Positions 52,905-62,680 are shown, counted from the stretch's first letter. The stretch: DNA of 64,000 nt from Psychrobacillus sp044762745 (GCF_044762745.1 NZ_JBIWEX010000001.1:332629-396628); one strand, 5' to 3'. The notes: generated by a model from the letters alone, not told the origin. Translations and numbers: made by a program.

Positions 52905-52932
52905 AAAATATAAAATCTGTATTTCTGCAAAC

Positions 52933-52976
52933 AAAAAAGCGCCAGTCTAATTGAATAGAAAAACGCTTTCTTTAGA
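52933..52976 (-). terminator. Probable terminator of the DUF3006 gene
   Basis: AAAGCG ... CGCTTTTTT on the minus strand with a long loop; a weak stem but a good T run. Confidence 0.5.
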
Positions 52977-52988
52977 AGACAATAATGC

Positions 52989-53237
52989 CTATTCTTTTTT
53001 CATTCCTTCGATTAAATCTAGTAACCGTTGTTTAGTCTGATTGGTCTCTTCTTTTAGTATTGTGAAATCATATCCTGATTTATCCTCTTTCATATGAACT
53101 TCTATTAAATCTCCTATTTTTGCATCTATCGTAAACTTATCTTTTAGAATAACGAGCTTGTTTACTTTGTTATTTTTCTCAAATAGAACGACAAAAAAGT
53201 CGTCGAAACGATCTAATATGTATTTTTTTGTAGCCAT
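52989..53237 (-). CDS. DUF3006-family small protein
   Basis: 82 aa from ATG at 53237, eight bases after AGGGG. Begins KKYILDRFDDFFVVLFE, the hallmark of DUF3006, a short beta-rich protein often found beside ComEC-like metallo-hydrolases; here it stands alone. Acidic and basic residues alternate in the C-terminal half. Function unknown. Confidence 0.8.
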   Translation of the reverse strand: MATKKYILDRFDDFFVVLFEKNNKVNKLVILKDKFTIDAKIGDLIEVHMKEDKSGYDFTILKEETNQTKQRLLDLIEGMKKE

Positions 53238-53449
53238 TGCGCCAGCCCCTCGATCCAAATAATTAACCTATAAAGTAAAAATATTAATATTGTTGAAAAT
53301 TCTATTCCAATTATTATTCTATACTATTTAACGCTTATTTTTCATCCCATTTCACATTTAATTTTATATTTCTTAGTAAATTCATGATTATTTTACTAAT
53401 CGACGTAAATACTAAGAACTGAAATGATCAAAAATTGGAGGGTATGTAC

Positions 53450-53614
53450 ATGAAAAATAATAAAACCCATACATCGACAAATAAAAAAATGAATAATAAA
53501 CATGTTAGTACAAATTTTAATGAACCTGAAAAATTAACGGACCATGAAAAGAAAAAACTACAAGTAAAAGATGGACAAAACAATCATCATGTGGATGAAC
53601 GTGGTGGATTTTAA
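53450..53614 (+). CDS. Small hydrophilic protein of 54 residues, unrecognised
   Basis: ATG at 53450 with TTGGAGGG nine bases upstream and a good terminator 20 bp after the stop. Rich in Asn, Lys and His, with no hydrophobic stretch. Begins MKNNKTHTSTNKK and ends HHVDERGGF, with a charged segment EPEKLTDHEKKKLQ in the middle. Composition resembles minor small acid-soluble spore proteins, but I cannot match it to a named family. Ribosome binding site, length and terminator together make it a likely real gene. Confidence 0.65.
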   Translation: MKNNKTHTSTNKKMNNKHVSTNFNEPEKLTDHEKKKLQVKDGQNNHHVDERGGF

Positions 53615-53633
53615 CGATTGCTCATACTTTTTA

Positions 53634-53669
53634 AAAAGCTACTCCCCTATGTATTGGGAAGTAGCTTTC
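53634..53669. terminator. Terminator between the small gene and tyrS
   Basis: AAAGCTACTCCC / GGGAAGTAGCTTT stem followed by CATTTTAT on the plus strand; on the minus strand it ends in TTTTTAAAAAG and could also serve tyrS. Confidence 0.82.
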
Positions 53670-53672
53670 ATT

Positions 53673-54938
53673 TTATACAAATTTAATCATTTTGTAGTTT
53701 TTCTTACCTCTACGAACGATCATAAACTCATCTTCTAAACGATCACTATCTCCTACCTCATATGCTAAATCCGTTACTTTTTCTCCATTCACTGAGATAG
53801 CACCATTTGTTACATCTTCACGCGCTTGTCTTTTAGAAGGAGATACAGTAGCTTCCACGATGAAATCAACGATATTCTTCGCCTCTTTAGACATTTCTAC
53901 AGACGGTACATCCTTAAATGCATCTTTCATTTCAGTAGCTGTTAATTCTTTTAAGTTGCCACTAAATAATGCTTGAGAAATTCGAATTGCTTGATCTAGC
54001 GCTTCTTGACCATGTATTAGTCGAGTCATTTCTTCAGCAAGCGCAATTTGACCTTTTCGTAAATGCGGTTCATTTTCCACTGTTTCTTGGAATGCTTCAA
54101 TTTCGCTACGCTCTAAGAAAGTGAAAATTTTCATGTATTTAATAACATCTGCATCTGCAGTATTAATCCAAAACTGATAAAACTCATATGGGGATGTCTT
54201 TTTCGCATCCAACCATACAGAACCCGAAGCAGATTTTCCAAATTTTGTCCCATCCGCTTTCGTCACTAATGGGATTGTAATACCAAATGCTTTAGTTTCT
54301 TCCTCATGCGTTTTACGAATCACTTCAAGACCCGTTGTAATATTCCCCCACTGGTCGGATCCTCCAACCTGTACTTTACAATTGTAAGTATTGAATAAAT
54401 GATTGAAATCAATACCTTGGATTAATGTATAGGCGAATTCTGTAAAAGAAAGGCCAGAATCTAAGCGAGAAGCAATGGAATCTTTCCCTAGCATGTAGTT
54501 AATATTGATAAGCTTCCCATAATCACGTAAAAACTCAATGACAGACATCGGTCCAATCCAATCATGGTTATTTACCATTTTGGCACCATTCTCTGTTTTA
54601 AAGTCAAATATACGTTCCATTTGCGTTTTAATCCCACTTACATTTTTATCAATTTGCTCGGTTGTTTGTAATATTCGCTCTTCCGAACGCCCAGAAGGAT
54701 CTCCAACCATACCCGTTGCTCCACCAACTAACAAAATAGGACGGTGCCCGTGAAGCTGAAAACGACGAAGCGTTAATAATGGCACAATATGCCCAATATG
54801 CATACTATCTGCAGTTGGATCTACTCCACAATATAAAGAAATCTTTTCGTTATTTAGCAAGCTCTTTAATCCATCTGCATCTGTCTGTTGATAAATTAAC
54901 CCTCTCCAAGTTAAATCTTCAAGTAGTTCGTTTGTCAT
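53673..54938 (-). CDS. tyrS: Tyrosyl-tRNA synthetase
   Basis: Charges tRNA-Tyr. 421 aa from ATG at 54938 (GGAGG upstream). The in-frame extension of 38 residues runs into the T-box terminator and is rejected. Class I motifs: HIGH (MHIGHIVPLL, about 47-56), KFGKS as the KMSKS loop, YTLIQGIDF and QVGGSDQWGN. C-terminal S4-like tRNA-binding domain (about 355-418). Controlled by a T-box leader. Confidence 0.97.
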   Translation of the reverse strand: MTNELLEDLTWRGLIYQQTDADGLKSLLNNEKISLYCGVDPTADSMHIGHIVPLLTLRRFQLHGHRPILLVGGATGMVGDPSGRSEERILQTTEQIDKNVSGIKTQMERIFDFKTENGAKMVNNHDWIGPMSVIEFLRDYGKLININYMLGKDSIASRLDSGLSFTEFAYTLIQGIDFNHLFNTYNCKVQVGGSDQWGNITTGLEVIRKTHEEETKAFGITIPLVTKADGTKFGKSASGSVWLDAKKTSPYEFYQFWINTADADVIKYMKIFTFLERSEIEAFQETVENEPHLRKGQIALAEEMTRLIHGQEALDQAIRISQALFSGNLKELTATEMKDAFKDVPSVEMSKEAKNIVDFIVEATVSPSKRQAREDVTNGAISVNGEKVTDLAYEVGDSDRLEDEFMIVRRGKKNYKMIKFV

Positions 54939-54954
54939 AATGAATCCTCCTTTA

Positions 54955-55190
54955 GAATAAAAAAATCCCTGCACGAAATAAATCATGCAGGGACGCTTAA
55001 GTTTAATTAGCGCGGTACCACCCAGCTTGAAGGAATTCACCTTCCGCTTCAATCACGATATCGTTGTGAAGACGTCTAACTCCAAGCCTGTAATTCATCC
55101 TTGTACACTGACTAGCTTTCACCAAGCGCTAGCTCTCTAAACAGTAGATACAACAACTACTTCGGACTTTTCCTCGTTAAATTATATACC
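54955..55190 (-). ncRNA. T-box leader of tyrS (tyrosine-specific)
   Basis: On the minus strand the T-box core GGTGGTACCGCGC lies at about 55010-55022, followed by a terminator TCCCTGCATGA / TCGTGCAGGGA (54966-54993) and a T run. Upstream is stem I with the GAGAG and specifier region; a UAC tyrosine codon sits at 55090-55092 within GAATTACAG. Uncharged tRNA-Tyr should stabilise the antiterminator and allow tyrS expression. Confidence 0.95.
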
Positions 55191-55191
55191 T

Positions 55192-55219
55192 ATTTTACCT
55201 AATTTAAACCGGATGTCAA
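55192..55219 (-). promoter_or_regulatory. Promoter of the tyrS T-box transcript
   Basis: On the minus strand: TTGACA (55214-55219), 16-bp spacer, TAAAAT (55192-55197). Confidence 0.75.
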
Positions 55220-55246
55220 TATCTATCGTATACTGATATGCGATTA

Positions 55247-55255
55247 TGGTATAAT
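55247..55255 (+). promoter_or_regulatory. Extended -10 promoter of the PBP gene
   Basis: TGGTATAAT: a TGN motif joined to a perfect TATAAT, with a poor -35, about 30 bp before the start codon. Confidence 0.6.
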
Positions 55256-55283
55256 AATTCTTGATTTGGGGGTCGAATAATCA

Positions 55284-58196
55284 ATGAAAAAACGGATGGA
55301 GAAATTCCAATTTTATACAGATAAAATGAATAAGTGGCAATCTACTAAATGGGCCAAAGGTTTGCGCGTTTCTTCTAGTGTTTTATGGAACTTGTGCTTA
55401 CTATTCCTCGTAATATTCGTTGCTCTCGGAGTATTTGCCGCTTCTGTTGGTGCTGGTTATTTTGCATCACTAGTAAAAGAAGAACCACTTCGCGATAAAG
55501 AAAATATGAGAGCGGATGTGTTTAATTATGAAGAAACGTCTGAAATCTATTTTGCAGAGAATGTGTATTTAGGAAAACTAAGAACTGATCTTGAACGTAC
55601 GGAAACAAAGCTTTCTTCAGTTTCCCCATATGTCATTGACGCGGTACTTGCAACAGAAGATGAGTATTTTGAAGTACATAATGGAATTGTACCGAAAGCT
55701 ATTTTCCGTGGTTTACTCCAAGACTTTTCAAATTCAGATACACAAACTGGTGGATCCACTTTGACGCAACAATTAATAAAAAATCAAATTTTAACAAATG
55801 AAGTATCGTACGAACGAAAAGCAAAAGAAATTCTCTTGGCGATGCGCTTAGAACATTTCATGACAAAAGAGGAAGTATTAGAAGCCTATTTAAATATCAT
55901 CCCATATGGACGAAATGCAAACGGGAGAAATATTGCAGGAATCGAGACAGCTGCAAACGGCATCTTTAATGTAAAAGCAAAGGATCTTACATTACCGCAA
56001 GCCGCATATATTGCAGGGATTCCACAAGCCCCATTTACTTATACCCCTTTTAGACAAGGTGGGGAGAAAAAAGAGGGTGAAGCATTACAACCCGGTATTG
56101 AGCGAATGAAAAAGGTATTATACCGAATGAAAGAAACAGGTTATATTTCACAAAAAGAATATGATTCTTCGGTAAATTATGATATTACACAGGATTTTAG
56201 AGAGCCAGAAATAGTGGCTGAGGAGAAATATCCATGGTTAACATCCGAAGTGGAAAACCGTGTAAAAGAAATTTTAAGAAAGCAATTAGCTAGTGCAGAT
56301 GGAATTGACCCTGAAAGACTAGCAAAAGAACCTAAATTATTAGAGAAATATAATATTATGGCCGAACGTTCTATTCGAACAGATGGCTATCGAATTCATA
56401 CAACGATTAATAGAGAAATGTTTGAAGCAATGTTAAAAGTAAAAGATGAATTTGAATATTATGGACATACGTACACGAAAGAAGTAGAAGATCCAAATAC
56501 CGGCGAGATCATTACAGAAGATTTTCCTGTTCAAGTTGGAAGTATGTTAATCGAGAATAGTACCGGAAAAATTTTATCATTCCTTGGTGGACGCGATTAT
56601 AATTTAGTACAATTCAATCATGCAACACAAGCTGTTCGACCAATTGGTTCAACGATGAAGCCTTTACTTGTGTATGCTCCAGCAATCGAATATGGAGTCA
56701 TTGGTGCTGGAAGTCCAGTGGTTGATGTTAAACTGGACAATTTGAAAGGAACGACTTGGGCTAAATCACCAGCCAACTATACAATTGCGCAAGAAAAAGG
56801 GATTATTTCAGCACGTGATTCGCTTATGACTTCTCAAAACTTATCCACCATTCGGTTATATGATTTAATCATGGATCGAAAACCTACTGATTTCTTAATG
56901 AAAATGGGATTTGAACATATTGAAGACAACGAATATGCAAACCATGCGCTTTCTATCGGTGGGATGACAAATGGTGCTACAGTGGAAGAAAATACAAATG
57001 CATTTAGCACCTTTGCAAATAACGGTCAATTTATCGATGCCTATATGATTGAAAAAATTGAAGATGTGGAAGGTAATATTATTTACGAACACGAAACCGT
57101 ACCGGTACAAGTTTTCAGTCCTGCAACTGCTTATATCATAACAGATATGATGCGTGACGTATTATCTGGCGGTACTGCAAAGCTAGCGAACTCACGACTT
57201 AAATTCCAGTCCGATTTCGCTGCTAAAACTGGAACAACCCAAAATCATAATGACTCATGGCTCGTTGGATACAATCCTAATGTCTCTTTAGGTGTATGGC
57301 TTGGCTACGATGATAATACAAAATCTTTATTTTATATGAATAATCGTTATAACCATCCGAGTGTGCGCGTAAATATGTTATGGTCTAATATGATGAATGC
57401 TATGTATGATGTATCACCAGAACTAGTCGATGCACCGAACGCTTTCCAAGTTCCCGAAGGTGTCGTAACGAGATCTTTCTGCGGAATTTCAGGACTAGCT
57501 CCTTCCGATGCATGTGCAAAAGCTGGATTAGTTAAATCCGATTTATTTAACGCTGCTGCTATGTTACCAACCGCTGCAGATGATAGTTTAATCTCCTCAT
57601 CTTACGTGGTGATAAACAGCAATAGATATCGCGCCTTAGATGCTACTCCTAGTGAATTTGTTGTTCAAGGGGGCTATGGGGTGAATGAAGACTTTATTAC
57701 ACGAATGCTTGGAAGATTTGGAGGAAATGCGAGTAAGCTTTTCCCAGAGGATTCTAGTTTCGGTGGCAATGTTGTGTCAGAAGAAGTATTTAAAGCGGAT
57801 GGTAGTCCACCCGCTGCAGTCAATGCCACATTATCTGGAAAGTCTATAACATGGTCAAAATCAACTTCATCTGATGTCGTTGGTTATCGTGTGTTTCAAG
57901 TTGTTGATGGCCAACGAGTACTTGTCGCAACGAAAAGAGAAGCTGAGTCACCTAGCTTTACAGTTAGCGGTCCTGGTCAATACATTATAGTATCTGTTGA
58001 CATCACTGGTTTACAATCAGGCGCTTCCAATATTGTGTCGCTAGAAGTTCAACAACCAGAAACACCAGTTGAACCTGTAACACCTCCAACTGCTCCAGAA
58101 AACGGAGATGACACGACAGAAGACGAAATAACAACTCCCCCTTCGGATGGAGAAGATTCCCCCGGAGATGGAGAAACAACAACTTCAAAAAGATAA
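55284..58196 (+). CDS. Class A penicillin-binding protein (glycosyltransferase/transpeptidase) with FN3-like domain
   Basis: Peptidoglycan polymerase/cross-linker, 970 aa. A transmembrane anchor lies at about 35-60. The GT51 domain has catalytic Glu125 in EDEYFEVHNG, and GGSTLTQQLIKN (156-167). The transpeptidase domain has Ser456-x-x-Lys459 (STMKP), SQN (517-519) and KTGTT (648-652). A fibronectin-III-like domain is at about 828-915, followed by a Pro/Glu/Thr/Asp-rich tail. An insertion of about 40 residues rich in charge (385-415) precedes the transpeptidase core. It resembles PBP1A/2D-like proteins found beside tyrS in several Bacillales. GGGGG ribosome binding site. Confidence 0.93.
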   Translation: MKKRMEKFQFYTDKMNKWQSTKWAKGLRVSSSVLWNLCLLFLVIFVALGVFAASVGAGYFASLVKEEPLRDKENMRADVFNYEETSEIYFAENVYLGKLRTDLERTETKLSSVSPYVIDAVLATEDEYFEVHNGIVPKAIFRGLLQDFSNSDTQTGGSTLTQQLIKNQILTNEVSYERKAKEILLAMRLEHFMTKEEVLEAYLNIIPYGRNANGRNIAGIETAANGIFNVKAKDLTLPQAAYIAGIPQAPFTYTPFRQGGEKKEGEALQPGIERMKKVLYRMKETGYISQKEYDSSVNYDITQDFREPEIVAEEKYPWLTSEVENRVKEILRKQLASADGIDPERLAKEPKLLEKYNIMAERSIRTDGYRIHTTINREMFEAMLKVKDEFEYYGHTYTKEVEDPNTGEIITEDFPVQVGSMLIENSTGKILSFLGGRDYNLVQFNHATQAVRPIGSTMKPLLVYAPAIEYGVIGAGSPVVDVKLDNLKGTTWAKSPANYTIAQEKGIISARDSLMTSQNLSTIRLYDLIMDRKPTDFLMKMGFEHIEDNEYANHALSIGGMTNGATVEENTNAFSTFANNGQFIDAYMIEKIEDVEGNIIYEHETVPVQVFSPATAYIITDMMRDVLSGGTAKLANSRLKFQSDFAAKTGTTQNHNDSWLVGYNPNVSLGVWLGYDDNTKSLFYMNNRYNHPSVRVNMLWSNMMNAMYDVSPELVDAPNAFQVPEGVVTRSFCGISGLAPSDACAKAGLVKSDLFNAAAMLPTAADDSLISSSYVVINSNRYRALDATPSEFVVQGGYGVNEDFITRMLGRFGGNASKLFPEDSSFGGNVVSEEVFKADGSPPAAVNATLSGKSITWSKSTSSDVVGYRVFQVVDGQRVLVATKREAESPSFTVSGPGQYIIVSVDITGLQSGASNIVSLEVQQPETPVEPVTPPTAPENGDDTTEDEITTPPSDGEDSPGDGETTTSKR

Positions 58197-58198
58197 TT

Positions 58199-58243
58199 AG
58201 AAAAGCCACAGCACCTTTAAATTAGGTCGCTGTGGCTTTTCAT
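58199..58243. terminator. Bidirectional terminator between PBP and acsA
   Basis: AAAAGCCACAGC / GCTGTGGCTTTT stem with A and T flanks on both sides. Confidence 0.9.
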
Positions 58244-59964
58244 TAGTCTTCCATTGTAGATAAATCACCCGTTGGTAATTTTAACTCCCAAGCTTTTAAA
58301 ACTCGGCGCATGATTTTACCGCTTCTCGTTTTTGGTAGCTTGTCTTTGAATTCAATTTCTCTAGGCGCTGCATGCGCAGCAAGTCCTTTTTTCACAAATT
58401 GCTGGATATCCGCAATCAGTTCTTCCGAAGGTTCGTACCCTTCATTTAATGCAACAAATGCTTTAATAATTTCCCCGCGCACAGGGTCAGGTTTACCAAT
58501 CACTCCAGCTTCTAAAATAGCAGGGTGCTCAAGTAATTTACTCTCCACTTCAAATGGTCCAACTCGTTCACCGGATGTCATAATGACATCATCTACACGT
58601 CCTTGAAACCAGAAGTAGCCCTCGTCATCCATATAAGCAGAATCCCCTGAAAAATACCATTCATCATTCATAAAACTAGATTCATATTTTTCTTTATTAT
58701 TCCAAATTTGACGCATCATCGATGGCCAACCTTTTTTAATCGCTAAATTCCCCATTGTAAATGGTGGAACAACATTACCTTGGTTGTCAATAATCGCTGC
58801 TTCTATTCCAGGTAGTGGTTTCCCCATAGAGCCTGGCTTAATCGGTAGACAACCAAAATTACAAATCATTTGCGCTCCAGTCTCTGTCATCCACCAAGTG
58901 TCATGAATGCGTAAATGGAACACTTGCATCCCCCATTTTACTACTTCTGGGTTTAAAGGCTCCCCTACAGATAAAATATGACGAAGGGATGATAAATCAT
59001 GTTTCTCGACGATTGCATCCCCTGCTCCCATTAGCATACGGAATGCAGTTGGCGCACTATACCATACTGTTATTTTGTAGTCTTCAATCGCATTATACCA
59101 AGCATCTGGTGAAAAACGCCCACCAAGAACAAGTGACGTAGCACCAGTTAACCAAGGTCCGAATATCCCGTAAGAAGTACCAGTTACCCATCCCGGATCA
59201 GCTGTACACCAATATACATCTTCATCACGAATATCCATAACCCATTTCATCGATTGATATTGTTGAACCATTGCATAATGTACATGCAAAATTCCTTTCG
59301 GTTTACCTGTAGAACCTGATGTATAATGTAAAATTAACCCATCTTCTTTATCTACCCACTCAATATCAAAAGCTTCCGAAGCATTATGTAATGCTTTTTT
59401 GAAGTCGATAAACTTTTCTGTTTCCTCTATGTTATCCCCAACTAAAAATACCGTCTCTAAATGTGGTAATTTATCTAAAGGAATTCTTCCCAATAAATCT
59501 GGAGTTGTCACAATTGCCTTTGCTTCACTATCTAATAAACGATCATATACTGCCCCTTCCATGAATGCTTCAAAAAGAGGCCCTACAATAACACCCATTT
59601 TCACAGCACCTAAAAGAGAAAAATATAATTCCGGAGATCTGGGCATAAAAATGAATAGTCGATCCCCTTTTGTTAAGTCAGAATGCTCTTTGTATATGTT
59701 GGCAGCTTTGTTTGTCCACTTTTTCATATCCGAAAACGTATACGATTCTTTTCTGTCTGCATCTTGATAATAAAGTGCGATTTTGTCTTTCTTCTCTGAC
59801 TCTGCATGTCTATCAATTGCTTCATATGCCATATTTAATTTTCCAGTTTCATACCATGAAAAATTTTTCTCCGCGTCTTCCCACTTAAATGTTCTTGCTG
59901 TTTCTTCATAATCCTTTAACTGATAATCCCCTTGTTCTACCGGTAACAATTCTACTACTTTCAT
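58243..59964 (-). CDS. acsA: Acetyl-CoA synthetase
   Basis: Activates acetate to acetyl-CoA. 573 aa from ATG at 59964 (B. subtilis 572); a GTG three codons upstream is part of the ribosome binding site. ATP motif HYTSGSTGKPKGILHVH (about 219-235), TWWMTETGAQ, WFQGRVDDVIMTSGERVG, and PKTRSGKIMRR at the C-terminus with the Lys that AcuA acetylates to switch the enzyme off. Divergent from acuABC, whose products control it. Confidence 0.95.
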   Translation of the reverse strand: MKVVELLPVEQGDYQLKDYEETARTFKWEDAEKNFSWYETGKLNMAYEAIDRHAESEKKDKIALYYQDADRKESYTFSDMKKWTNKAANIYKEHSDLTKGDRLFIFMPRSPELYFSLLGAVKMGVIVGPLFEAFMEGAVYDRLLDSEAKAIVTTPDLLGRIPLDKLPHLETVFLVGDNIEETEKFIDFKKALHNASEAFDIEWVDKEDGLILHYTSGSTGKPKGILHVHYAMVQQYQSMKWVMDIRDEDVYWCTADPGWVTGTSYGIFGPWLTGATSLVLGGRFSPDAWYNAIEDYKITVWYSAPTAFRMLMGAGDAIVEKHDLSSLRHILSVGEPLNPEVVKWGMQVFHLRIHDTWWMTETGAQMICNFGCLPIKPGSMGKPLPGIEAAIIDNQGNVVPPFTMGNLAIKKGWPSMMRQIWNNKEKYESSFMNDEWYFSGDSAYMDDEGYFWFQGRVDDVIMTSGERVGPFEVESKLLEHPAILEAGVIGKPDPVRGEIIKAFVALNEGYEPSEELIADIQQFVKKGLAAHAAPREIEFKDKLPKTRSGKIMRRVLKAWELKLPTGDLSTMED

Positions 59965-59996
59965 CCTAATCACCCTTTCTATAACTATACACTTCT

Positions 59997-60027
59997 ATTC
60001 TACAATATCTGTTCACAGTTTTGTCAA
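59997..60027 (-). promoter_or_regulatory. Probable promoter of acsA
   Basis: On the minus strand TTGACA (60022-60027), 19-bp spacer, TAGAAT (59997-60002). The spacer is a little long. No good cre was found in the acsA-acuA gap. Confidence 0.5.
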
Positions 60028-60137
60028 TCTTTTTACTTTTAAGAATATTTCGCTATGTTCTTTATACATGCATCTTCTTTTCGTGGAAATCATGTATAAT
60101 GGTTACAAATGCGTTTATTTTTATAGGTGGTGAACTC

Positions 60138-60770
60138 GTGATACACAAAAAAACGTATAATGCGTTGGAAATAGAAACAAAACATGGCACCGTCATTATA
60201 GAAGGTCCAGTTCCTTCGGATCAAATAGCAAATTTCACGTTTCATGAAGACTTAGTAGCTTTCCGTGCACCTGCACAGCAGCATAATGCAATTATTGAAA
60301 TTGCCAAATTGCCAGAAGGAAGAATTATTATTGTACGAGATCAACAAACCATCGTAGGCTACTGTACATTTCTCTATCCAGACCCTTTGGAAAGATGGTC
60401 AAAAGGGAAGATGGAAAATTTAATAGAGTTAGGAGCTATTGAAGTAATTCCGAAATTCCGCGGAACTGGCGTTGGTAAGACACTTTTACGCGTTTCGATG
60501 ATGGATGATGCAATGGAAGATTATATAACGATTACCACAGAATATTATTGGCATTGGGATTTAAAAGGGACTGGTTTAAATGTCTGGGAGTATCGCAAAG
60601 TGATGGAGAAAATGATGCAAGCTGGTGGACTTGAATATTTTGCAACGGATGATCCCGAGATTAGTTCGCATCCTGCTAATTGTTTAATGGCCAAAATAGG
60701 AAGTCGAGTGAACAGTGAGTCAGTACAACAGTTCGATCAGTTGCGCTTTATGAACCGGTTTATGTATTAA
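60138..60770 (+). CDS. acuA: Protein acetyltransferase AcuA
   Basis: GNAT enzyme that acetylates and inactivates AcsA. 210 aa, the B. subtilis length, from GTG at 60138 with AGGTGG seven bases upstream; the longer frame covers the promoter region. GNAT acetyl-CoA motif A is IPKFRGTGVGKTLL near 110. First gene of acuABC. Confidence 0.94.
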   Translation: MIHKKTYNALEIETKHGTVIIEGPVPSDQIANFTFHEDLVAFRAPAQQHNAIIEIAKLPEGRIIIVRDQQTIVGYCTFLYPDPLERWSKGKMENLIELGAIEVIPKFRGTGVGKTLLRVSMMDDAMEDYITITTEYYWHWDLKGTGLNVWEYRKVMEKMMQAGGLEYFATDDPEISSHPANCLMAKIGSRVNSESVQQFDQLRFMNRFMY

Positions 60771-60808
60771 ATAGAAAATCAATATATTTTCTAAAGGGGT
60801 GTATGCAA

Positions 60809-61456
60809 ATGCTTGTAGAGGAAATTATGAATACCTCAGTACCAACTTTAACACCTACGCATACGATTAATGATGCGTTACTGCTTTTAAAGGCAAAACG
60901 AATTCGCCACATTCCAATTATTAACACCGCGCATGAAGTCCTTGGTGTCGTGACCGATCGCGATTTAAAAGAAGCAACTCCGTCTACTCTATTGAACAGT
61001 AACAATCCCGAAGTTTATGAGTTACCGTTAGAAAAAATAATGACCCAAAATCCAATTGTCGGCCATCCATTAGATTTCATAGAAGAAACCGCTACTATTT
61101 TTTATGATAATCGGATAGGCTGTTTACCTATTGTGTCACAAGGAAAACTAGTCGGGATGATTACGGAATCCGATTTATTGTATAAGTTTATTGAACTTAC
61201 TGGCTCACATCAACCGGGTTCCCAAATTGAAGTTCGTGTCCCAAACAAAACAGGTATATTATTTGAAGTTTCAAAAGTTTTTTATGAGCAAAAAGTGAAT
61301 GTATTAAGTGTACTTGTATATCCCGATAAAGCGAATGATGATTATAAAATTTTAGTGCTTCGCGTAAAAACGATGAATCCACTCAAATTAATCGAAGCTA
61401 TACGAGCTGAAGGGTTCGAAGTATTATGGCCAAATCATCCAGGAACGATGATATGA
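60809..61456 (+). CDS. acuB: AcuB, CBS-pair and ACT-domain protein
   Basis: 215 aa from ATG at 60809, nine bases after GGGG; the ATG two codons earlier sits too close to the site. CBS pair at 1-135 (RIRHIPIINTAHEVLGVVTDRD and RIGCLPIVSQGKLVGMITESD) and a C-terminal ACT-like domain (QIEVRVPNKTGILFEVSKVF). Probably a nucleotide-sensing modulator of acetoin/acetate use; the exact job is not known. It overlaps acuC. Confidence 0.9.
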   Translation: MLVEEIMNTSVPTLTPTHTINDALLLLKAKRIRHIPIINTAHEVLGVVTDRDLKEATPSTLLNSNNPEVYELPLEKIMTQNPIVGHPLDFIEETATIFYDNRIGCLPIVSQGKLVGMITESDLLYKFIELTGSHQPGSQIEVRVPNKTGILFEVSKVFYEQKVNVLSVLVYPDKANDDYKILVLRVKTMNPLKLIEAIRAEGFEVLWPNHPGTMI

Positions 61457-62628
61457 AAAAAAATGCCGTGTTTGTCTTTTCAGAAGATCAGTTAGACTAT
61501 AAATTTTCGGATACCCATCCATTCAATCAAAAACGTCTAACCCTAACGGTCGACCTATTGAAAGAAATGAACGCTTTATTACCATCGGATATCGTAGTAC
61601 CTCGTATTGCAACAGATGAAGAGTTAAGTTTAGTACATGATCCCCATTATATTGAAATCGTTAAAAAAGCGGGCTTGGAAACAAGTGATACTACTATCTA
61701 TGAAAGCTATGGTATCGGGACGGAAGATACCCCTATTTTTCCTCATATGCACGAAGCAAGCGCAAGTCTTGTCGGTGGTACGCTAACTGCAGTGGATTAC
61801 GTGATGGAAGGAAAATCTGTCCATGCACTTAACTTAGGTGGAGGTCTCCACCACGGATTTAAAGGACGAGCCTCAGGATTTTGTATTTATAATGATAGTT
61901 CCGTAGCTATTAAATATATGCAGCAAAAATACAATGCACGCGTTCTCTATATCGATACAGATGCACATCATGGGGACGGCGTACAGTGGAGCTTTTATGA
62001 TGATCCAAATGTTTGTACTATCTCGATACATGAAACCGGCAGATACTTATTCCCTGGTACTGGTAATATTACAGAAAGAGGAACTGGAAAAGGGTATGGT
62101 ACCTCTTTTAACTTCCCAATTGATGCGTTTACCGAGGACGAATCTTTTTTGGAAATTTATCGAACAGCACTTAGAGAGATAGTAGAATCCTTCAAACCGG
62201 ATGTTATTTTAAGCCAAAATGGTGTTGATGCACATTATTTTGATCCGTTAACCCATTTATATGGAACGATGAATATTTACCGAGAGATTCCAAAACTTGC
62301 TCATGAGCTTGCGCATCAGTATTGCGATGGAAAATGGATAGCTGTTGGTGGAGGCGGTTATGATATTTGGCGTGTTGTTCCTCGTGCTTGGTCGCTTCTT
62401 TGGATGGAAATGAATGATGTAAAAACACCACAAGGTAACTTACCAAAAGCTTGGCTTGATCGCTGGTCAAAAGAGTCGCCAGTCCCATTTATCCCAACTT
62501 GGATGGATCCAAATCCATTATACGAACCAATTCCACGTAAAGCGGAAATAACGGAAAAAAATAAACAAATGCTCGAAAAATCACTATACGCGCTTCGCAA
62601 TCAGCGATTATACAAAAATCACCAGTAG
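61453..62628 (+). CDS. acuC: AcuC, class I/II-type lysine deacetylase
   Basis: Zn-dependent deacetylase that reactivates AcsA. 391 aa from ATG at 61453, which overlaps the acuB stop codon (ATGA). Histone-deacetylase motifs: LGGGLHHG, DTDAHHGDGVQ, FPGTG, LSQNGVDAHYFDPL and GGGGYDIW. The start eight bases after AGGA matches the B. subtilis N-terminus. Third gene of acuABC. Confidence 0.94.
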   Translation: MKKNAVFVFSEDQLDYKFSDTHPFNQKRLTLTVDLLKEMNALLPSDIVVPRIATDEELSLVHDPHYIEIVKKAGLETSDTTIYESYGIGTEDTPIFPHMHEASASLVGGTLTAVDYVMEGKSVHALNLGGGLHHGFKGRASGFCIYNDSSVAIKYMQQKYNARVLYIDTDAHHGDGVQWSFYDDPNVCTISIHETGRYLFPGTGNITERGTGKGYGTSFNFPIDAFTEDESFLEIYRTALREIVESFKPDVILSQNGVDAHYFDPLTHLYGTMNIYREIPKLAHELAHQYCDGKWIAVGGGGYDIWRVVPRAWSLLWMEMNDVKTPQGNLPKAWLDRWSKESPVPFIPTWMDPNPLYEPIPRKAEITEKNKQMLEKSLYALRNQRLYKNHQ

Positions 62629-62650
62629 CCATTGGCTACTGGTGATTTAT
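62615..62650 (+). terminator. Terminator of acuABC
   Basis: ATCACCAGTAGCC / GGCTACTGGTGAT stem followed by TTATTATT. Confidence 0.88.
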
Positions 62651-62680
62651 TATTAATTAGGAAATAATAAAATATATGAC

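Noticed and set aside
52960..52976. cre-like AAAACGCTTTCT near the end of the DUF3006 gene
   Set aside because: The left half does not fit the consensus, and the sequence is explained by the terminator stem.
54939..55052. N-terminal extension of tyrS
   Set aside because: It would translate the T-box terminator; the ATG at 54938 has the ribosome binding site and matches the family start.
59965..60137. cre site in the acsA-acuA gap, expected from B. subtilis
   Set aside because: All three CG-centred candidates in the gap have several mismatches to the consensus.
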